Positions 16,335 to 25,397 of a DNA stretch of 48,861 nucleotides are shown in pieces. The stretch comes from an uncultured bacterium (GTDB taxonomy: Bacteria; Verrucomicrobiota; Lentisphaeria; Victivallales; UBA1829), in assembly GCA_900548385.1 (NCBI GenBank), contig URKJ01000039.1, positions 1 through 48,861 on the forward strand, given 5' to 3'. Each line of letters opens with the position of its first letter. The first letter of the stretch is position 1. The notes beneath the pieces were generated by a model. That model did not search any database and was not told the DNA's origin. It worked only from the letters and a program-made list of their open reading frames with translations. The position numbers and the translations under genes were made by a program.

Positions 16335-19300
16335 ATGAAACTGTTTCACAAATCCACGATTATACTGACTGCAGGTTTGCTCTGTCTCTCCGGAAACGCG
16401 GGAACTCCCGTTATAACACCGAAAGGATCGCTGAAAATCGAAGATCTGACGCTCTCGATTCGTTGTTTCAAACCGAAAAGCTGGGTCTCTTCCTCACAGG
16501 AATCACCGTATTTCCTTGTTAAAAAAACAAAAAAGCAAAACAATGAATACTTCCTGGAAGGCTTATTCCAGATACCGCAGCTGCCGAAAGCCGCTGTCCT
16601 TGAAACATTCAAACAAAACGCGCCGCATCTTTGGAAATATCGCGCGGAAATCCATTTTGAAAAAATCGCCGAACTGGCTGAAATCGGACTCTGCACCGCA
16701 ATGCCAGTCGAAACATATTGCGGCAGAGAACTCCTTGTAGACGGAAAAAAAATCATTCTCCCGTTGGAATACAACAAAAAATCCGGACACGCCCTGCGCA
16801 CAGGAAAAGCCTCCGAGCTCTGCATTCCGGCAACGGATGCCAAAATCACATTCCGGGGAAATTTTGAACTGGTCCTTCAGGATGGAAGAGCATTCGGAGG
16901 AAATAATTACGGAATGCGTCTCCTTTTCGATCCGCCGCGCGGAAAAATCAACTCATCCTCCCTTGAGCTCTCGATCTCAGTCGAACCATACCGGAGCACC
17001 CCGCTTGATCTTTCCTCCGCAGCAACCACAGGATTCGCCGATGAAAAAAACGGCGACTGCAAAGGCGGATGGACCGATCAGGGCGCGGAAAACGATTTAC
17101 GCATGATCCCAACCGGAAAGCAACGCTGGTACGGAACCGATTTCCGGATCATCGACCCGGCGGAAAATAACGGGAAATCATGCATTGTCCTCGCCGGCTC
17201 CAAGGGCTTTCCGATGGAAGCCAGTGCGCCGCAAACCGGAACCGTGCAGGGGCACTGGTTTTATCTGCTGCACGCATTGGCATGGCCGGTAAACGGCAAA
17301 CAGGTCGGCAAAATAACGATCTCTTATACAGACGGAACCTCGACCGTCCTTCCGGTCATCGGCGGTGTCGATGCCGGGAACTGGTGGAGTCCGACCGCAC
17401 GACGCAATGGTGATATTGTATGGACCAGTGAAAACAAAAGCGCCTATATAGGGCTCTACCGTTCGGTCTGGAAAATTGAAAACAAACCGATCAGGCTCGT
17501 TTCATTCCGCTCCTCCGGAATCTCCGTCTGGGGCATTGCAGCGGCCTCTGTCAGCCATGACCGTATGCCGAAAACACAGAGTGCTCCCGAATACATCATT
17601 GCAGGAAAAAACTGGCAGCCGATTGTTTACCACAAGGATTTCAAGCCCGGTTCAATTCTTGATTTCTCATCACGTCTTGATGCTCCGGCGGGAAAATACG
17701 GTCCTGTGGTGATCCGGAACGGCAAATTCGTTTTCCGGAACCGTCCGGACAGACCTGTGCGGTTCTATGGAGCCAATCTCTGCGGATTCAGCCAGTATCT
17801 CGACAAAGCATGGGCGGAACGGCTCGCGGACCGTTTTGCCGCAATCGGTTACAACGCTGTCCGTTTCCATCACCATGACAACCGGCTCGGCCTACGCCGC
17901 AATCCGGGCGACAAAAGTTCAACACTGGATCCGTATTACACCGATCAGCTCGACTATCTGATCTCGTGTTTCCGCAAACACGGCATTTACTACACGACAG
18001 ACCTTTACGTCTCACGCCGAATCAACAAGGGCGAGATACCGGAATTTCCCGACGCCCGGCTGAGTGTGAAAGCCTACAAAGCTCTGGCCTTTGTCCTGCC
18101 GTCCGTCATGGACAACTGGAAGACTTTTGCAAAGAACTGGCTCACACATGTAAATCCGTATACGGGACTTGCTCTGAAAGACGACCCCGCGCTGATTTCG
18201 CTCTCCCTGATCAACGAAGACAATCTTTCTTCCTGTTGGAATGCGACGCCGGAAACGACACGGATCTATCTGCAAAAATTCGAAGAATGGAAAAAGAAAA
18301 CAAAAACAGAAGGCTCTTACAGTCAGCAGCTGGCAGCATTCCTTGTTGAAACCTACAACCGGGGATTCATGGAGATGAAAGAATTCATCCGCGGACTCGG
18401 AGTCAAAACACCGCTATCCGATCAGAATATGAACATCGACCAGCTGCTTTCGACCATGCGTGCCCAGTATGATTTTGTGGACAATCATTTCTACTGGGAT
18501 CATCCGTCATTTCCGGAAAACAGCTGGCAGCTGCCGTCTACGGCCTCCGGACTCTCCGCGATTTCGCAGGAACTGCGGATGCCTGGCAGGATTTTCCCGA
18601 CCCGGCTGCTCGACCGTCCAATGACGATTACCGAATTCGATTATGCCAAACCGAATTTTTTCCGTGCCGAAGGCGCCGTTCTCACCGGAGCTTATGCCGC
18701 TTTGCAGGACTGGGACGCACTGTTTCAGTTCGCCTATTCCCACAGCCGCGAAAAAGTCATCCGCAGCGATATCACAGAGAGCCACTTCGACTCCGCAACA
18801 GATGTCGTCAAGTCCTTATCCCAACGGATCGGTTTGCGTCTGTTTCTCGACCGGGAATTACAGGCGGCGCCGTCCGCCTTTGCCGCGGTCTTCACAAACG
18901 GAAAAGGAATGGACTTCAGCCGCAATTACTCCAAAGAGTTCATCCGGCTCGGCCTCATCGCCCGGATCGGCACACTGATCCTCCCCGATGGAGCTGAAAT
19001 ACCGGCGGATATTGACGGTCTGATTGACACCGGGATCAATTTTCCGGCAAGACATGGCACCCTTCCCGTTTTCCGGGCAGACGGTTCAGATTCCGCCCTG
19101 CTTCCGCGGATGAGAGATTCCGGGCTACTGAAAACGGAGTGGTTCGACCTCGAAAACAAGATCTTTCGTGCCCCCACCGGCCAGCTTACGCTTGACTGCA
19201 GCAACGGCACTTTCAAAGCTGTCACAGCAAGTTGTGAGGCGTTGATCCTCCCTGCGGGAAAAAAGGGGAAAGGAAACTTCATAGAAATTGAAAATCACAT

Positions 19301-19649
19301 CGGGCACGCGGTCTTTTCCGTGATGTCTGCCGATGGAAAGCCTCTAGCGGAATCCGGACGGCTTCTTCTGATCCACTTGACGGATTCCCAGGCAAGCAAA
19401 ACAAAGTTCAGCAGAAAGATGACCCGTCTGGAAAGCTGGGGAACGATGCCGTTTCTTGCCGCGCGCGGGGAAGCGGAAATCACTCTGCACGCACCATCCG
19501 GAACAAAATACACGCTTTACTCCGTGGACACCGCGGGCAACCGTCTCGCAGAGCTCCCCGCAAGACGCACCGATGCCGGAATTCGTTTTCCTGTCAACGT
19601 GTTTACAGAAAAAGGCTCGGTTTTTCTCTACGAACTGGTACGGAAGTAA
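16335..19649 (+). CDS. Large secreted glycoside hydrolase, clan GH-A (GH5-like) with N-terminal accessory domain
   Basis: A 1104-residue secreted enzyme; signal peptide from MKLFHKSTIILTAGLLCLSG. About 440 N-terminal residues form beta-rich accessory modules not present in its paralogue at 10782. The barrel starts near GKYGPVVIRNGKFVFRNRPD with RFYGANLCGF and IGYNAVRFHHHDNRLG. Candidate acid/base is E628 (SLINEDN) and nucleophile E767 (MTITEFDY), with a C-terminal beta domain to the end. The motif INE in place of the common NEP is a variation also seen in divergent GH-A members. It follows a pseudopilin in the same transcript. Substrate is unknown. Confidence 0.8.
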   Translation: MKLFHKSTIILTAGLLCLSGNAGTPVITPKGSLKIEDLTLSIRCFKPKSWVSSSQESPYFLVKKTKKQNNEYFLEGLFQIPQLPKAAVLETFKQNAPHLWKYRAEIHFEKIAELAEIGLCTAMPVETYCGRELLVDGKKIILPLEYNKKSGHALRTGKASELCIPATDAKITFRGNFELVLQDGRAFGGNNYGMRLLFDPPRGKINSSSLELSISVEPYRSTPLDLSSAATTGFADEKNGDCKGGWTDQGAENDLRMIPTGKQRWYGTDFRIIDPAENNGKSCIVLAGSKGFPMEASAPQTGTVQGHWFYLLHALAWPVNGKQVGKITISYTDGTSTVLPVIGGVDAGNWWSPTARRNGDIVWTSENKSAYIGLYRSVWKIENKPIRLVSFRSSGISVWGIAAASVSHDRMPKTQSAPEYIIAGKNWQPIVYHKDFKPGSILDFSSRLDAPAGKYGPVVIRNGKFVFRNRPDRPVRFYGANLCGFSQYLDKAWAERLADRFAAIGYNAVRFHHHDNRLGLRRNPGDKSSTLDPYYTDQLDYLISCFRKHGIYYTTDLYVSRRINKGEIPEFPDARLSVKAYKALAFVLPSVMDNWKTFAKNWLTHVNPYTGLALKDDPALISLSLINEDNLSSCWNATPETTRIYLQKFEEWKKKTKTEGSYSQQLAAFLVETYNRGFMEMKEFIRGLGVKTPLSDQNMNIDQLLSTMRAQYDFVDNHFYWDHPSFPENSWQLPSTASGLSAISQELRMPGRIFPTRLLDRPMTITEFDYAKPNFFRAEGAVLTGAYAALQDWDALFQFAYSHSREKVIRSDITESHFDSATDVVKSLSQRIGLRLFLDRELQAAPSAFAAVFTNGKGMDFSRNYSKEFIRLGLIARIGTLILPDGAEIPADIDGLIDTGINFPARHGTLPVFRADGSDSALLPRMRDSGLLKTEWFDLENKIFRAPTGQLTLDCSNGTFKAVTASCEALILPAGKKGKGNFIEIENHIGHAVFSVMSADGKPLAESGRLLLIHLTDSQASKTKFSRKMTRLESWGTMPFLAARGEAEITLHAPSGTKYTLYSVDTAGNRLAELPARRTDAGIRFPVNVFTEKGSVFLYELVRK

Positions 19650-19689
19650 ACGGCAGAGAGAAAACCCGGTAAAGAGGCTCTCTGCCGTT
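19649..19689. terminator. 12-bp perfect hairpin downstream of the large glycosidase
   Basis: AACGGCAGAGAG (19649-19660) pairs with CTCTCTGCCGTT (19678-19689) around a 17-base loop and overlaps the last base of the glycosidase stop codon. There is no strong T tract on the plus strand. Its position relative to the minus-strand gene remnant at 19693 matches that of the hairpin after the 1555-residue gene (32586-32628), so it may originally have served that lost gene and now acts on both strands. Confidence 0.55.
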
Positions 19690-19692
19690 CAA

Positions 19693-19850
19693 AATTCTAT
19701 TCCGGTCATTTGCCGCCCCCCGGATATTCCGATGAAAGAATGCTCCGCGGGGGCTCCTTTTGTGCATGCCAGGCCGTCCCGCCAGTTTTTCCGAATGAAC
19801 CCGCTCCCGCCAGTTTGCAAGACAGGATATGATATTCACGGGGTTTATTG
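19693..19850 (-). pseudogene. Relic of the 3' end of a paralogue of the 1555-residue secreted protein gene
   Basis: On the minus strand this stretch aligns by eye with the last ~50 codons of the gene at 32652-37319: SPRGAFFHRNIR here against EPRGAVFYQNIR there. The nucleotide match continues through the stop codon (AAATGA against AAATAA) and the trailer CCGGAATA..TTTTGAAC up to a hairpin. One base is missing just before the stop. Upstream the match fades near 19850. Everything else of the gene is gone. The rest of the gap to 20076 contains only the promoter at 19991. Confidence 0.6.
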
Positions 19851-19990
19851 ATTCGCAATGTTTATATAGCGCAATAGTATGAACAAACTTCAAAGGACTC
19901 CAACAACCAACAAACAGGCCGGTATTCCCGAAACTAGAAAAACATAAACTTTTTCATGAGAAATATAAACTTTTCCCTAAAAAAGATATC

Positions 19991-20018
19991 TTGTCTTTGC
20001 CGCAAAATCCAGTATAAT
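19991..20018 (+). promoter_or_regulatory. Sigma70-type promoter of the pseudopilin-GH5 unit
   Basis: TTGTCT (19991-19996), 16-bp spacer, TATAAT (20013-20018), 58 bp before the pseudopilin start at 20077. The TATAATTTAA form of the -10 recurs in front of several transcription units in this window. Confidence 0.65.
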
Positions 20019-20076
20019 TTAAAGAAAGGGAAAATCATATCCCGAAACAATAAAAAAAAGAGAGGACTGAATTGTT

Positions 20077-20787
20077 ATGAAAACATTCCGATGCAAATGC
20101 AGATTTTCGCTTATAGAGCTCCTGATCACGATCGCAGTAATTGCCATTCTTGCCGGTCTCCTTCTTCCGACGCTGAAATCTGCAAGGGAAAAGGCAATGG
20201 AAACAAGCTGTCTCAGCAATCTGAGGCAGATCGGAACCGCAATGCACAGTTATGCCAACGACTGGAGCGACTGGCTCCCGCCTCTGCTTGAAGACAGCCG
20301 CTATCAGCTTCCGATCTTCTTCGCCGACTACCTTTCCGCCCCAACCGCACAAAGAACACAGAAAGGCATATTTTTCTGTCCATCGCACAATCCGGTCACT
20401 CCTCAAGATCCCCAATGGGTGAATTTTTACAGTTCCTACACTTCGACAGCCGTCTGGGATTCCCGGGTGGATGGGCTGGCATACATCACGGATACCAAAA
20501 ACGGCCCGAATTACGAACGCTTTCGCGGTCCGCGTCTCACGAATCTGCCGGGCAGGCTTGCGATTTTAACCAGTTGGCAACCGGAAGAACGTTGGAAAAA
20601 CGCCGTCATGCCGGGAGCATTTCCCGTAATGCCGGACAAACTAGACGGTTCCGAAACGATGTTCAAAAAAATGTTTGTGCATTCCGGCCGAGCCACGTTC
20701 CTGTATGCGGCGGGAGGAGTCGGCTCAAAGCAATATCCGCTTCTCTTTCAATTAAAAGACGGATGGCAGAAAACATGGATTTTTTAA
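20077..20787 (+). CDS. Pseudopilin (prepilin-type) with degenerate C-terminal signature
   Basis: 236 residues. The N-terminus has FSLIELLITIAVIAILAGLL followed by LKSAREKAMETSCLSNLRQIG, the family pattern; GIFFCPSHN is the typical mid-protein cysteine block. The C-terminal signature is HSGRATFLYAAGG, where the D-G-H of relatives has become A-G-G. It has a clear promoter (19991) and is followed after 68 bp by a secreted GH5-type enzyme. Start: GAGAGG about 10 bases before the ATG. The pseudopilin would be inserted in the inner membrane and processed by a prepilin peptidase. Confidence 0.85.
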   Translation: MKTFRCKCRFSLIELLITIAVIAILAGLLLPTLKSAREKAMETSCLSNLRQIGTAMHSYANDWSDWLPPLLEDSRYQLPIFFADYLSAPTAQRTQKGIFFCPSHNPVTPQDPQWVNFYSSYTSTAVWDSRVDGLAYITDTKNGPNYERFRGPRLTNLPGRLAILTSWQPEERWKNAVMPGAFPVMPDKLDGSETMFKKMFVHSGRATFLYAAGGVGSKQYPLLFQLKDGWQKTWIF

Positions 20788-20855
20788 AATTAAAATAAGT
20801 TTTGCAAATAGTCAAATACCAAAACAATCTGAACAGAAAAGAAAAGGAAACGATC

Positions 20856-22421
20856 ATGAAGATCCGAAAAAGTCTGCTCATTCCGGTTCTCGCTCTCGTA
20901 TTTGCGGGAACCTCCTTCGCCGGAGAACCGTTTATGAAACATGTTGACGATTCCGCGTGGGAGCTCAGTAAATACGCACGGTGGGACAGGACAGATGACG
21001 GAGCAACTCAGCTCATAGTCGAAATCAAACCGGGCGATACAATCATCAACAACACTTACGGAGCCGTCCTGCCACTTGATCTTTCCAAATGGAAAGGAAA
21101 ACAGATCGTCATTTCCGGCATGATCAGCGGAAAAGACATCCCCGAACAGAAAGAGGCGCACCGCTGCGCCAAGATCATGCTTTTCCATAAGGGAAAAAAC
21201 GGCGGCAGTTATCATACCTCCTCTTCCGCGCTCTGGGGAACATTCGACAGTGTCCGGCAGGAACTTTCTTTCATCGTTCCTGAAGAAGTCGGAGAGAACA
21301 CTCTGATGGCGGGCATCCAGAACAATCACGGGACGGCACGCCTCTCCAAACTGAAAATCGAAGAACGGGATCTTTATCCCGCTCCGTTCACTCTCCCGGA
21401 AAATTTCCGCTGCGAATATACCGACCGCGTACTCAAAGCTCCGCGTCTGCGCGGAGCGGGCTGTATCTCCACTCTTTCCGCCAAAGACGCCGCTGATCTC
21501 CGCGCGGAAGGCGCAAATCTCCTCCGCTGGTGGATCAACTGGGATCTCAAGAATCCCTCCTCCATCGACAGGACTCTGGACTATCTCGCCTCTCAGCTGC
21601 CCGTCTATGAAAAGCTCGGATTCAAGCTGATTCCGATTCTGAACAAACATCCCGGAGCCCGCTTCCGCACTCCGCTGCTGCTCGGTATCAAGGCAACGGA
21701 CAAGAGTAAAAATCAGGAAAACCTCCGCATGTTCTTTGAAAAGCAATATCTGGATGAATATATCGCCATCTGGAAGAAAATCGCAAAGCGTTTCAAAGGT
21801 TCCTCCGTCATCCATGCCTATTCCCTGATGAACGAGCCGACCCAGTATGGAACGGTCCCGTACAACTACCTTTATTGCCAGTACATGGCGGCAAAGGCAA
21901 TCCGGGAAGTCGATCCGGAAGTTCCGGTCATTCTTTCTGCAAACGAGTGGGACAGTCCGGAGGCATTCGCTTATCTCGTCCCCCTGCCGATGAAGGATGT
22001 GATCTACGAAGTGCACATGTACCATCCCCACAGCTATACCCATCAGGGAGTCGGTTCCCGCCCAGGCGGCAAACCGGGAAGTTACATCACCTACCCCGGC
22101 AGAATCGGCGACAGGGATTACACCCGGGCACAGCTCATGAAAGACCTGAAACCGGTCATCGACTTCCAAAAGAAATACGGCGCGCGCATTTACGTTGGTG
22201 AATACTCGGTTGTCCGCTACTCTCCGGGCAGTGCAAAATATCTGAAAGACCTCACATCCGTATTCGACGAACTCGGATGGGACACCGCATATCACTGTTT
22301 CCGGGAATGGGAAAACTGGAGTTTCGAGCACCCCGCCGACGGCAGCATCCATGTCCCCTCGCCCGAACCGACAGACCGTCAGCTCATTCTGCGCAAATAC
22401 TGGAGTGCAAACGGCAGGTAA
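20856..22421 (+). CDS. Secreted GH5-family endoglycosidase
   Basis: A 521-residue enzyme starting at 20856 with AAAAGGAAA upstream; signal peptide MKIRKSLLIPVLALVFAGTS. Residues ~25-170 form a beta-sandwich accessory module. The catalytic barrel begins around FRCEYTDRVLKAPRLRGAGC and has the canonical GH5 residues: acid/base E327 (SLMNEPTQ), HMYHPH near the sixth strand, and nucleophile E449 (YVGEYSV). GH5 members cleave beta-linked glucans, mannans or related glycans. It closes the operon; a good intrinsic terminator follows. Substrate cannot be set without structure or phylogeny. Confidence 0.88.
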   Translation: MKIRKSLLIPVLALVFAGTSFAGEPFMKHVDDSAWELSKYARWDRTDDGATQLIVEIKPGDTIINNTYGAVLPLDLSKWKGKQIVISGMISGKDIPEQKEAHRCAKIMLFHKGKNGGSYHTSSSALWGTFDSVRQELSFIVPEEVGENTLMAGIQNNHGTARLSKLKIEERDLYPAPFTLPENFRCEYTDRVLKAPRLRGAGCISTLSAKDAADLRAEGANLLRWWINWDLKNPSSIDRTLDYLASQLPVYEKLGFKLIPILNKHPGARFRTPLLLGIKATDKSKNQENLRMFFEKQYLDEYIAIWKKIAKRFKGSSVIHAYSLMNEPTQYGTVPYNYLYCQYMAAKAIREVDPEVPVILSANEWDSPEAFAYLVPLPMKDVIYEVHMYHPHSYTHQGVGSRPGGKPGSYITYPGRIGDRDYTRAQLMKDLKPVIDFQKKYGARIYVGEYSVVRYSPGSAKYLKDLTSVFDELGWDTAYHCFREWENWSFEHPADGSIHVPSPEPTDRQLILRKYWSANGR

Positions 22422-22429
22422 AATCCCCG

Positions 22430-22461
22430 CCCGGTTTCTTTTGCCGGAAACCGGGCTTTTT
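22430..22461 (+). terminator. Rho-independent terminator after the GH5 gene
   Basis: CCCGGTTTC (22430-22438) pairs with GAAACCGGG (22447-22455), an eight-base loop between them, followed by C and five T. It isolates the pseudopilin-GH5 unit from the regulator-headed unit downstream. Confidence 0.8.
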
Positions 22462-22591
22462 CCTGCCATCGTTCAGTCACCATAACCTGCTAAAGCAATG
22501 GCGAAGCTCTTTCCGGATCGCGTTTACCGCCTCTGGATTCCTCTCCCCTCCCCCCTGTTTCGAACCGCTGCAATAATCGTCAGTCATTCCT

Positions 22592-22606
22592 GTTTGAATT
22601 TCAAAC
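22592..22606. promoter_or_regulatory. 15-bp palindrome upstream of the GntR-type regulator promoter
   Basis: GTTTGAATTTCAAAC is a perfect inverted repeat of seven bases around a single central base, 34 bp upstream of the -35 box at 22640. It is a candidate binding site for a dimeric regulator; nothing in the sequence shows which. Otherwise the 22462-22639 stretch shows nothing I can name. Confidence 0.35.
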
Positions 22607-22639
22607 GCTAAAAAATCCGTTTTTTTTTCGTTTTCCCTC

Positions 22640-22697
22640 TTGCATAATCCGGAAAATGTTGTATAATTAAAACAGCGTGGTACCCCTTGGTACCCCA
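22640..22697 (+). promoter_or_regulatory. Promoter plus tandem 10-bp operator of the GntR-type regulator operon
   Basis: TTGCAT (22640-22645), 16-bp spacer, TATAAT (22662-22667). Starting 11 bases after the -10 are two direct 10-mers, TGGTACCCCT and TGGTACCCCA (22678-22697), spanning roughly +4 to +24. Each holds the palindromic core GGTACC. Repeats one helical turn apart just downstream of the start point would let the regulator repress its own operon. The same arrangement occurs upstream of the other GntR-type gene (39241-39297). Confidence 0.6.
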
Positions 22698-22719
22698 CAT
22701 AAACGAATGAGGAGCGATG

Positions 22720-23754
22720 ATGGGCGCATCTTATCTGTGTGAATACATAAAACTGCGGCAGTATTTTATTAATCTGGCGCAGCATCAAAACAGCGACCGG
22801 CCGCTGCCGTCGGAACGGGCTCTGGCGGAGACGTTCGGCGTCGCACGGAAAACTGTCCGCAGAGCTCTTGAGGATATGGTGCACGACCGCTATCTGATCA
22901 AACAGCCGAGACGCGGCTATTTCGTCAATCCCCTCTCATTCCGCGAGGACGAGCGGAAGCTGAAGACCATCGGACTCCTCCACCGTTCCGGAATGCACGC
23001 GCTTTACAATAACGAAGACACCTGGTTCATGGAAACGTTCTTCCGCGAAATCCGCAAATACAATGCCAGTGCACAGCTTGTCATGACCTCCAATCAGGAA
23101 GAGATTTACAACGACATCGTCAATTCCCATGTGGACGGTCTGGTCTGGATCGGAATTCCGGAACGGCGGCGGCAGACTTTTGAACGGGTCGCGATGGGAA
23201 ACGAACTGCCGATCGTCGGTTATTTCGATTTCCGTCCTCCCGAATGCGGCGATTACATTTATATGGACCATTTCCACGAAGGCTATCAGAAAACCGCCTG
23301 TCTGCTGGAACGGGGCTGCCGGAACATCCTGTTCGTCGATGCTCCTATGCCGCGTTCCCGCGACGGTTATCTCGCCGCACTCAAAGAGGCGGGAATTCCG
23401 GCGAAGCAGGAACTGCTTGCCACTCCGGATTCCTGCGGGGAACAGTTGGCGGAACTGCTGAAACGGGATGCGGCGGACGGCGCCGTCGTCTGCTTCAATC
23501 AGGCGGATCAGATCCGGGAGGTCGTGCTCCGGCATGGTCTGCGGATACCGCGTGATTTTCAGCTGATCACCGGCTGTACGCAGTATGACTGGAATCCGAC
23601 CATGGCGGTAAAGCCGTTCGGTACGATCATCTCCCGGATGCTGGAACAGCTGTGGAACCGGATGCAGGGAATTCCTTCCGAACTTCATGAAGAATCCCTG
23701 CACTGGAATATCATACAGGGGACATCAACAAAAAACAAGGAGAAAAACGGATGA
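22720..23754 (+). CDS. GntR/LacI-type hybrid regulator of a glycan-use operon
   Basis: 344 residues. Two adjacent ATG codons are possible (22717, 22720); AGGAG at 22710-22714 favours 22720. The N-terminal ~75 residues are a GntR winged helix (LPSERALAETFGVARKTVRR and the wing RRGYFVNP). The remainder is a LacI/periplasmic-binding-type sensor (TIGLLHRSGM, VDGLVWIGIP, GCRNILFVDA). AraR-like regulators share this build and respond to sugars released by the enzymes they control. The gene is first in a unit with a pseudopilin, a secreted carbohydrate-binding protein and a large glycosidase, overlapping the pseudopilin start by four bases. Tandem 10-bp repeats in its promoter suggest autorepression. 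Confidence 0.88.
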   Translation: MGASYLCEYIKLRQYFINLAQHQNSDRPLPSERALAETFGVARKTVRRALEDMVHDRYLIKQPRRGYFVNPLSFREDERKLKTIGLLHRSGMHALYNNEDTWFMETFFREIRKYNASAQLVMTSNQEEIYNDIVNSHVDGLVWIGIPERRRQTFERVAMGNELPIVGYFDFRPPECGDYIYMDHFHEGYQKTACLLERGCRNILFVDAPMPRSRDGYLAALKEAGIPAKQELLATPDSCGEQLAELLKRDAADGAVVCFNQADQIREVVLRHGLRIPRDFQLITGCTQYDWNPTMAVKPFGTIISRMLEQLWNRMQGIPSELHEESLHWNIIQGTSTKNKEKNG

Positions 23755-24485
23755 ACATCATGAAAACAATCATTCATGCAAAAGGAAACCGGACACACCG
23801 GGGGGAAAGAACTGACTTCACCCTTATAGAACTTCTGATCGTTATTTCAATTATTGCAATTCTTGCCGGAATGTTGCTTCCTGCGCTGAACTCGGCGCGG
23901 GCAAAAGCGCGGACCGTCTCCTGTCTTTCCAACTTGAAACAGAACGGGATCATGCTGTTTGAATATATCGGGGAGAACGACGACTGGCTGCCGCCGATAG
24001 ACAATACAATCATCTATGTAAGCCAGACGAAATCGGGACAGGACAATTACAAGACGAATCTGTTCCATACCCCCGTCGGGGCCTTTTACTGTCCGGAAAT
24101 CAGCCGCTCTCCGACTCCCGGTGCGACTTACGCCTCCTCTTATATCCTGACGCTCGGCAAGCAGGGCGGCGGCGTCCGGGAAACCGATGACGGCGGCAGA
24201 GACTCGTTCCGGCTCGGACAGATCGCCTCCGGGACCGCTGTGATGCTGGAAAAAGTTTCACTGTTCCAATGGGGAACGCTCTGGAGTCCCCACCGGAATT
24301 CCTGTTACGCCGCCTACACTCCCGGCTCCTATTCCCCCGGAATGACAATGACCGACAGTGATTACAAGACTCATCCCGGTTACACGCATCACGGCGGAAC
24401 GAAGCTGAACGTTCTGTTCAAGGACGGACATGTGGAAACCATTCACTGGAGCCAGCGTTTCAACGGAAACTGGACCAGAAAATAA
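23751..24485 (+). CDS. Pseudopilin (prepilin-type, H-X-DG family)
   Basis: 244 residues, start overlapping the regulator stop (ATGA; AAGGAG nine bases upstream). After a basic leader the prepilin motif FTLIELLIVISIIAILAGML is followed by ALNSARAKARTVSCLSNLKQ. The C-terminal signature is HHGGTKLNVLFKDGH. Tight coupling to the regulator means the pseudopilin is made early when the operon is induced, before the secreted enzymes, and argues that it has a specific job in this locus rather than a general pilus role. That functional reading is inference. Confidence 0.88.
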   Translation: MNIMKTIIHAKGNRTHRGERTDFTLIELLIVISIIAILAGMLLPALNSARAKARTVSCLSNLKQNGIMLFEYIGENDDWLPPIDNTIIYVSQTKSGQDNYKTNLFHTPVGAFYCPEISRSPTPGATYASSYILTLGKQGGGVRETDDGGRDSFRLGQIASGTAVMLEKVSLFQWGTLWSPHRNSCYAAYTPGSYSPGMTMTDSDYKTHPGYTHHGGTKLNVLFKDGHVETIHWSQRFNGNWTRK

Positions 24486-24507
24486 ATCAATTTGAAAGGG
24501 AATGATC

Positions 24508-25386
24508 ATGAACCTGAAAACCGTTTTATTATCCGCACCGGTATGCGCCGTTCTCATCCTTTCCGCCTCGGAACCGCTCCCGGTAAAACCGTTCTCCGAA
24601 TGGCGGCTTCCGAAAGGCTGGACGATCCGGGATCAGCAGCTCGAACACCGCTTTACAAACTGGTCATCCGCCTCCACCGTCCTGAATGTAAAAAAAGGCG
24701 GAATATATCGTATAACGTTCAACTATCAGACGCCGGGAGCAGCCGGAACGCCGCTGAAACTCCAGATCGGCGGCAAGGTGTCGGCGGCTTATCCTCCGAC
24801 AGAAAAGACATCCCGCGCCACGGTTTATTTCCATGCGGAAAATGACGGGGAATGTCCGGTTTCATTTCTGGCGGAAGGGAAAAAACCGTATCTTCTGAAA
24901 CTCGGAGCGGTTCAGGCGGCCCGGATGAGTGAATCCGATCTGAAAACCGTACAGCTGAATGCGGACGATGGCCCGGCCGCATTCCGGGTAATGAAAGGAG
25001 AAGCACTCCAGACCATTGAAGTCAGGGACCATATTGACGCCGGTTCCGCCTGGCTCTGCCGGGGCGACGGAGCAAAGGCTCTCCGTTCGATCGAAATACC
25101 AGCGCAGCCGGGAAAAACTTACCGCCTGTCATTCTGGGCAAAAGGAAGTCCGGGAACGTTTCAGGCCGGTGTTGACGGTGGCTGGGTTCCAAACGCCAAG
25201 CACTGGAACGTCCGCCAGGTAAAACGGATTTCCGGAAAATGGACCAGATACACGCTGGAGTTCACCTATCCGACGGAAAAAGCCTATCCCTATCTGAAAC
25301 GCCGTCTTGCCGGCTGCCAGTTTTCCATTCCCGCAGGCCAAACGGAATTTCTGCTCAAAGACCTTACGTTTGAACAACTCCCATGA
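24508..25386 (+). CDS. Secreted carbohydrate-binding-like protein (non-catalytic)
   Basis: 292 residues from 24508 (AAGGG seven bases upstream; an ATG at 24502 is too close). Signal peptide MNLKTVLLSAPVCAVLILSA. Two beta-sandwich modules follow; the second has the pattern of CBM_4_9-type carbohydrate-binding modules: GSAWLCRGDG, IEIPAQPGKTYRLSFWAKGS and KWTRYTLEF. No catalytic acid pair is evident. It overlaps the large glycosidase reading frame by four bases and may hold substrate for it. A surface-glycan-binding role is an inference by analogy with other glycan loci. Confidence 0.65.
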   Translation: MNLKTVLLSAPVCAVLILSASEPLPVKPFSEWRLPKGWTIRDQQLEHRFTNWSSASTVLNVKKGGIYRITFNYQTPGAAGTPLKLQIGGKVSAAYPPTEKTSRATVYFHAENDGECPVSFLAEGKKPYLLKLGAVQAARMSESDLKTVQLNADDGPAAFRVMKGEALQTIEVRDHIDAGSAWLCRGDGAKALRSIEIPAQPGKTYRLSFWAKGSPGTFQAGVDGGWVPNAKHWNVRQVKRISGKWTRYTLEFTYPTEKAYPYLKRRLAGCQFSIPAGQTEFLLKDLTFEQLP

Positions 25387-25397
25387 AAGGCGAAACA

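Noticed and set aside
20790..22469. 559-codon open frame on the minus strand
   Set aside because: It mirrors the GH5 gene on the plus strand, which has a signal peptide, catalytic motifs, promoter and terminator. The antisense frame lacks any recognisable motif and is a by-product of codon bias.
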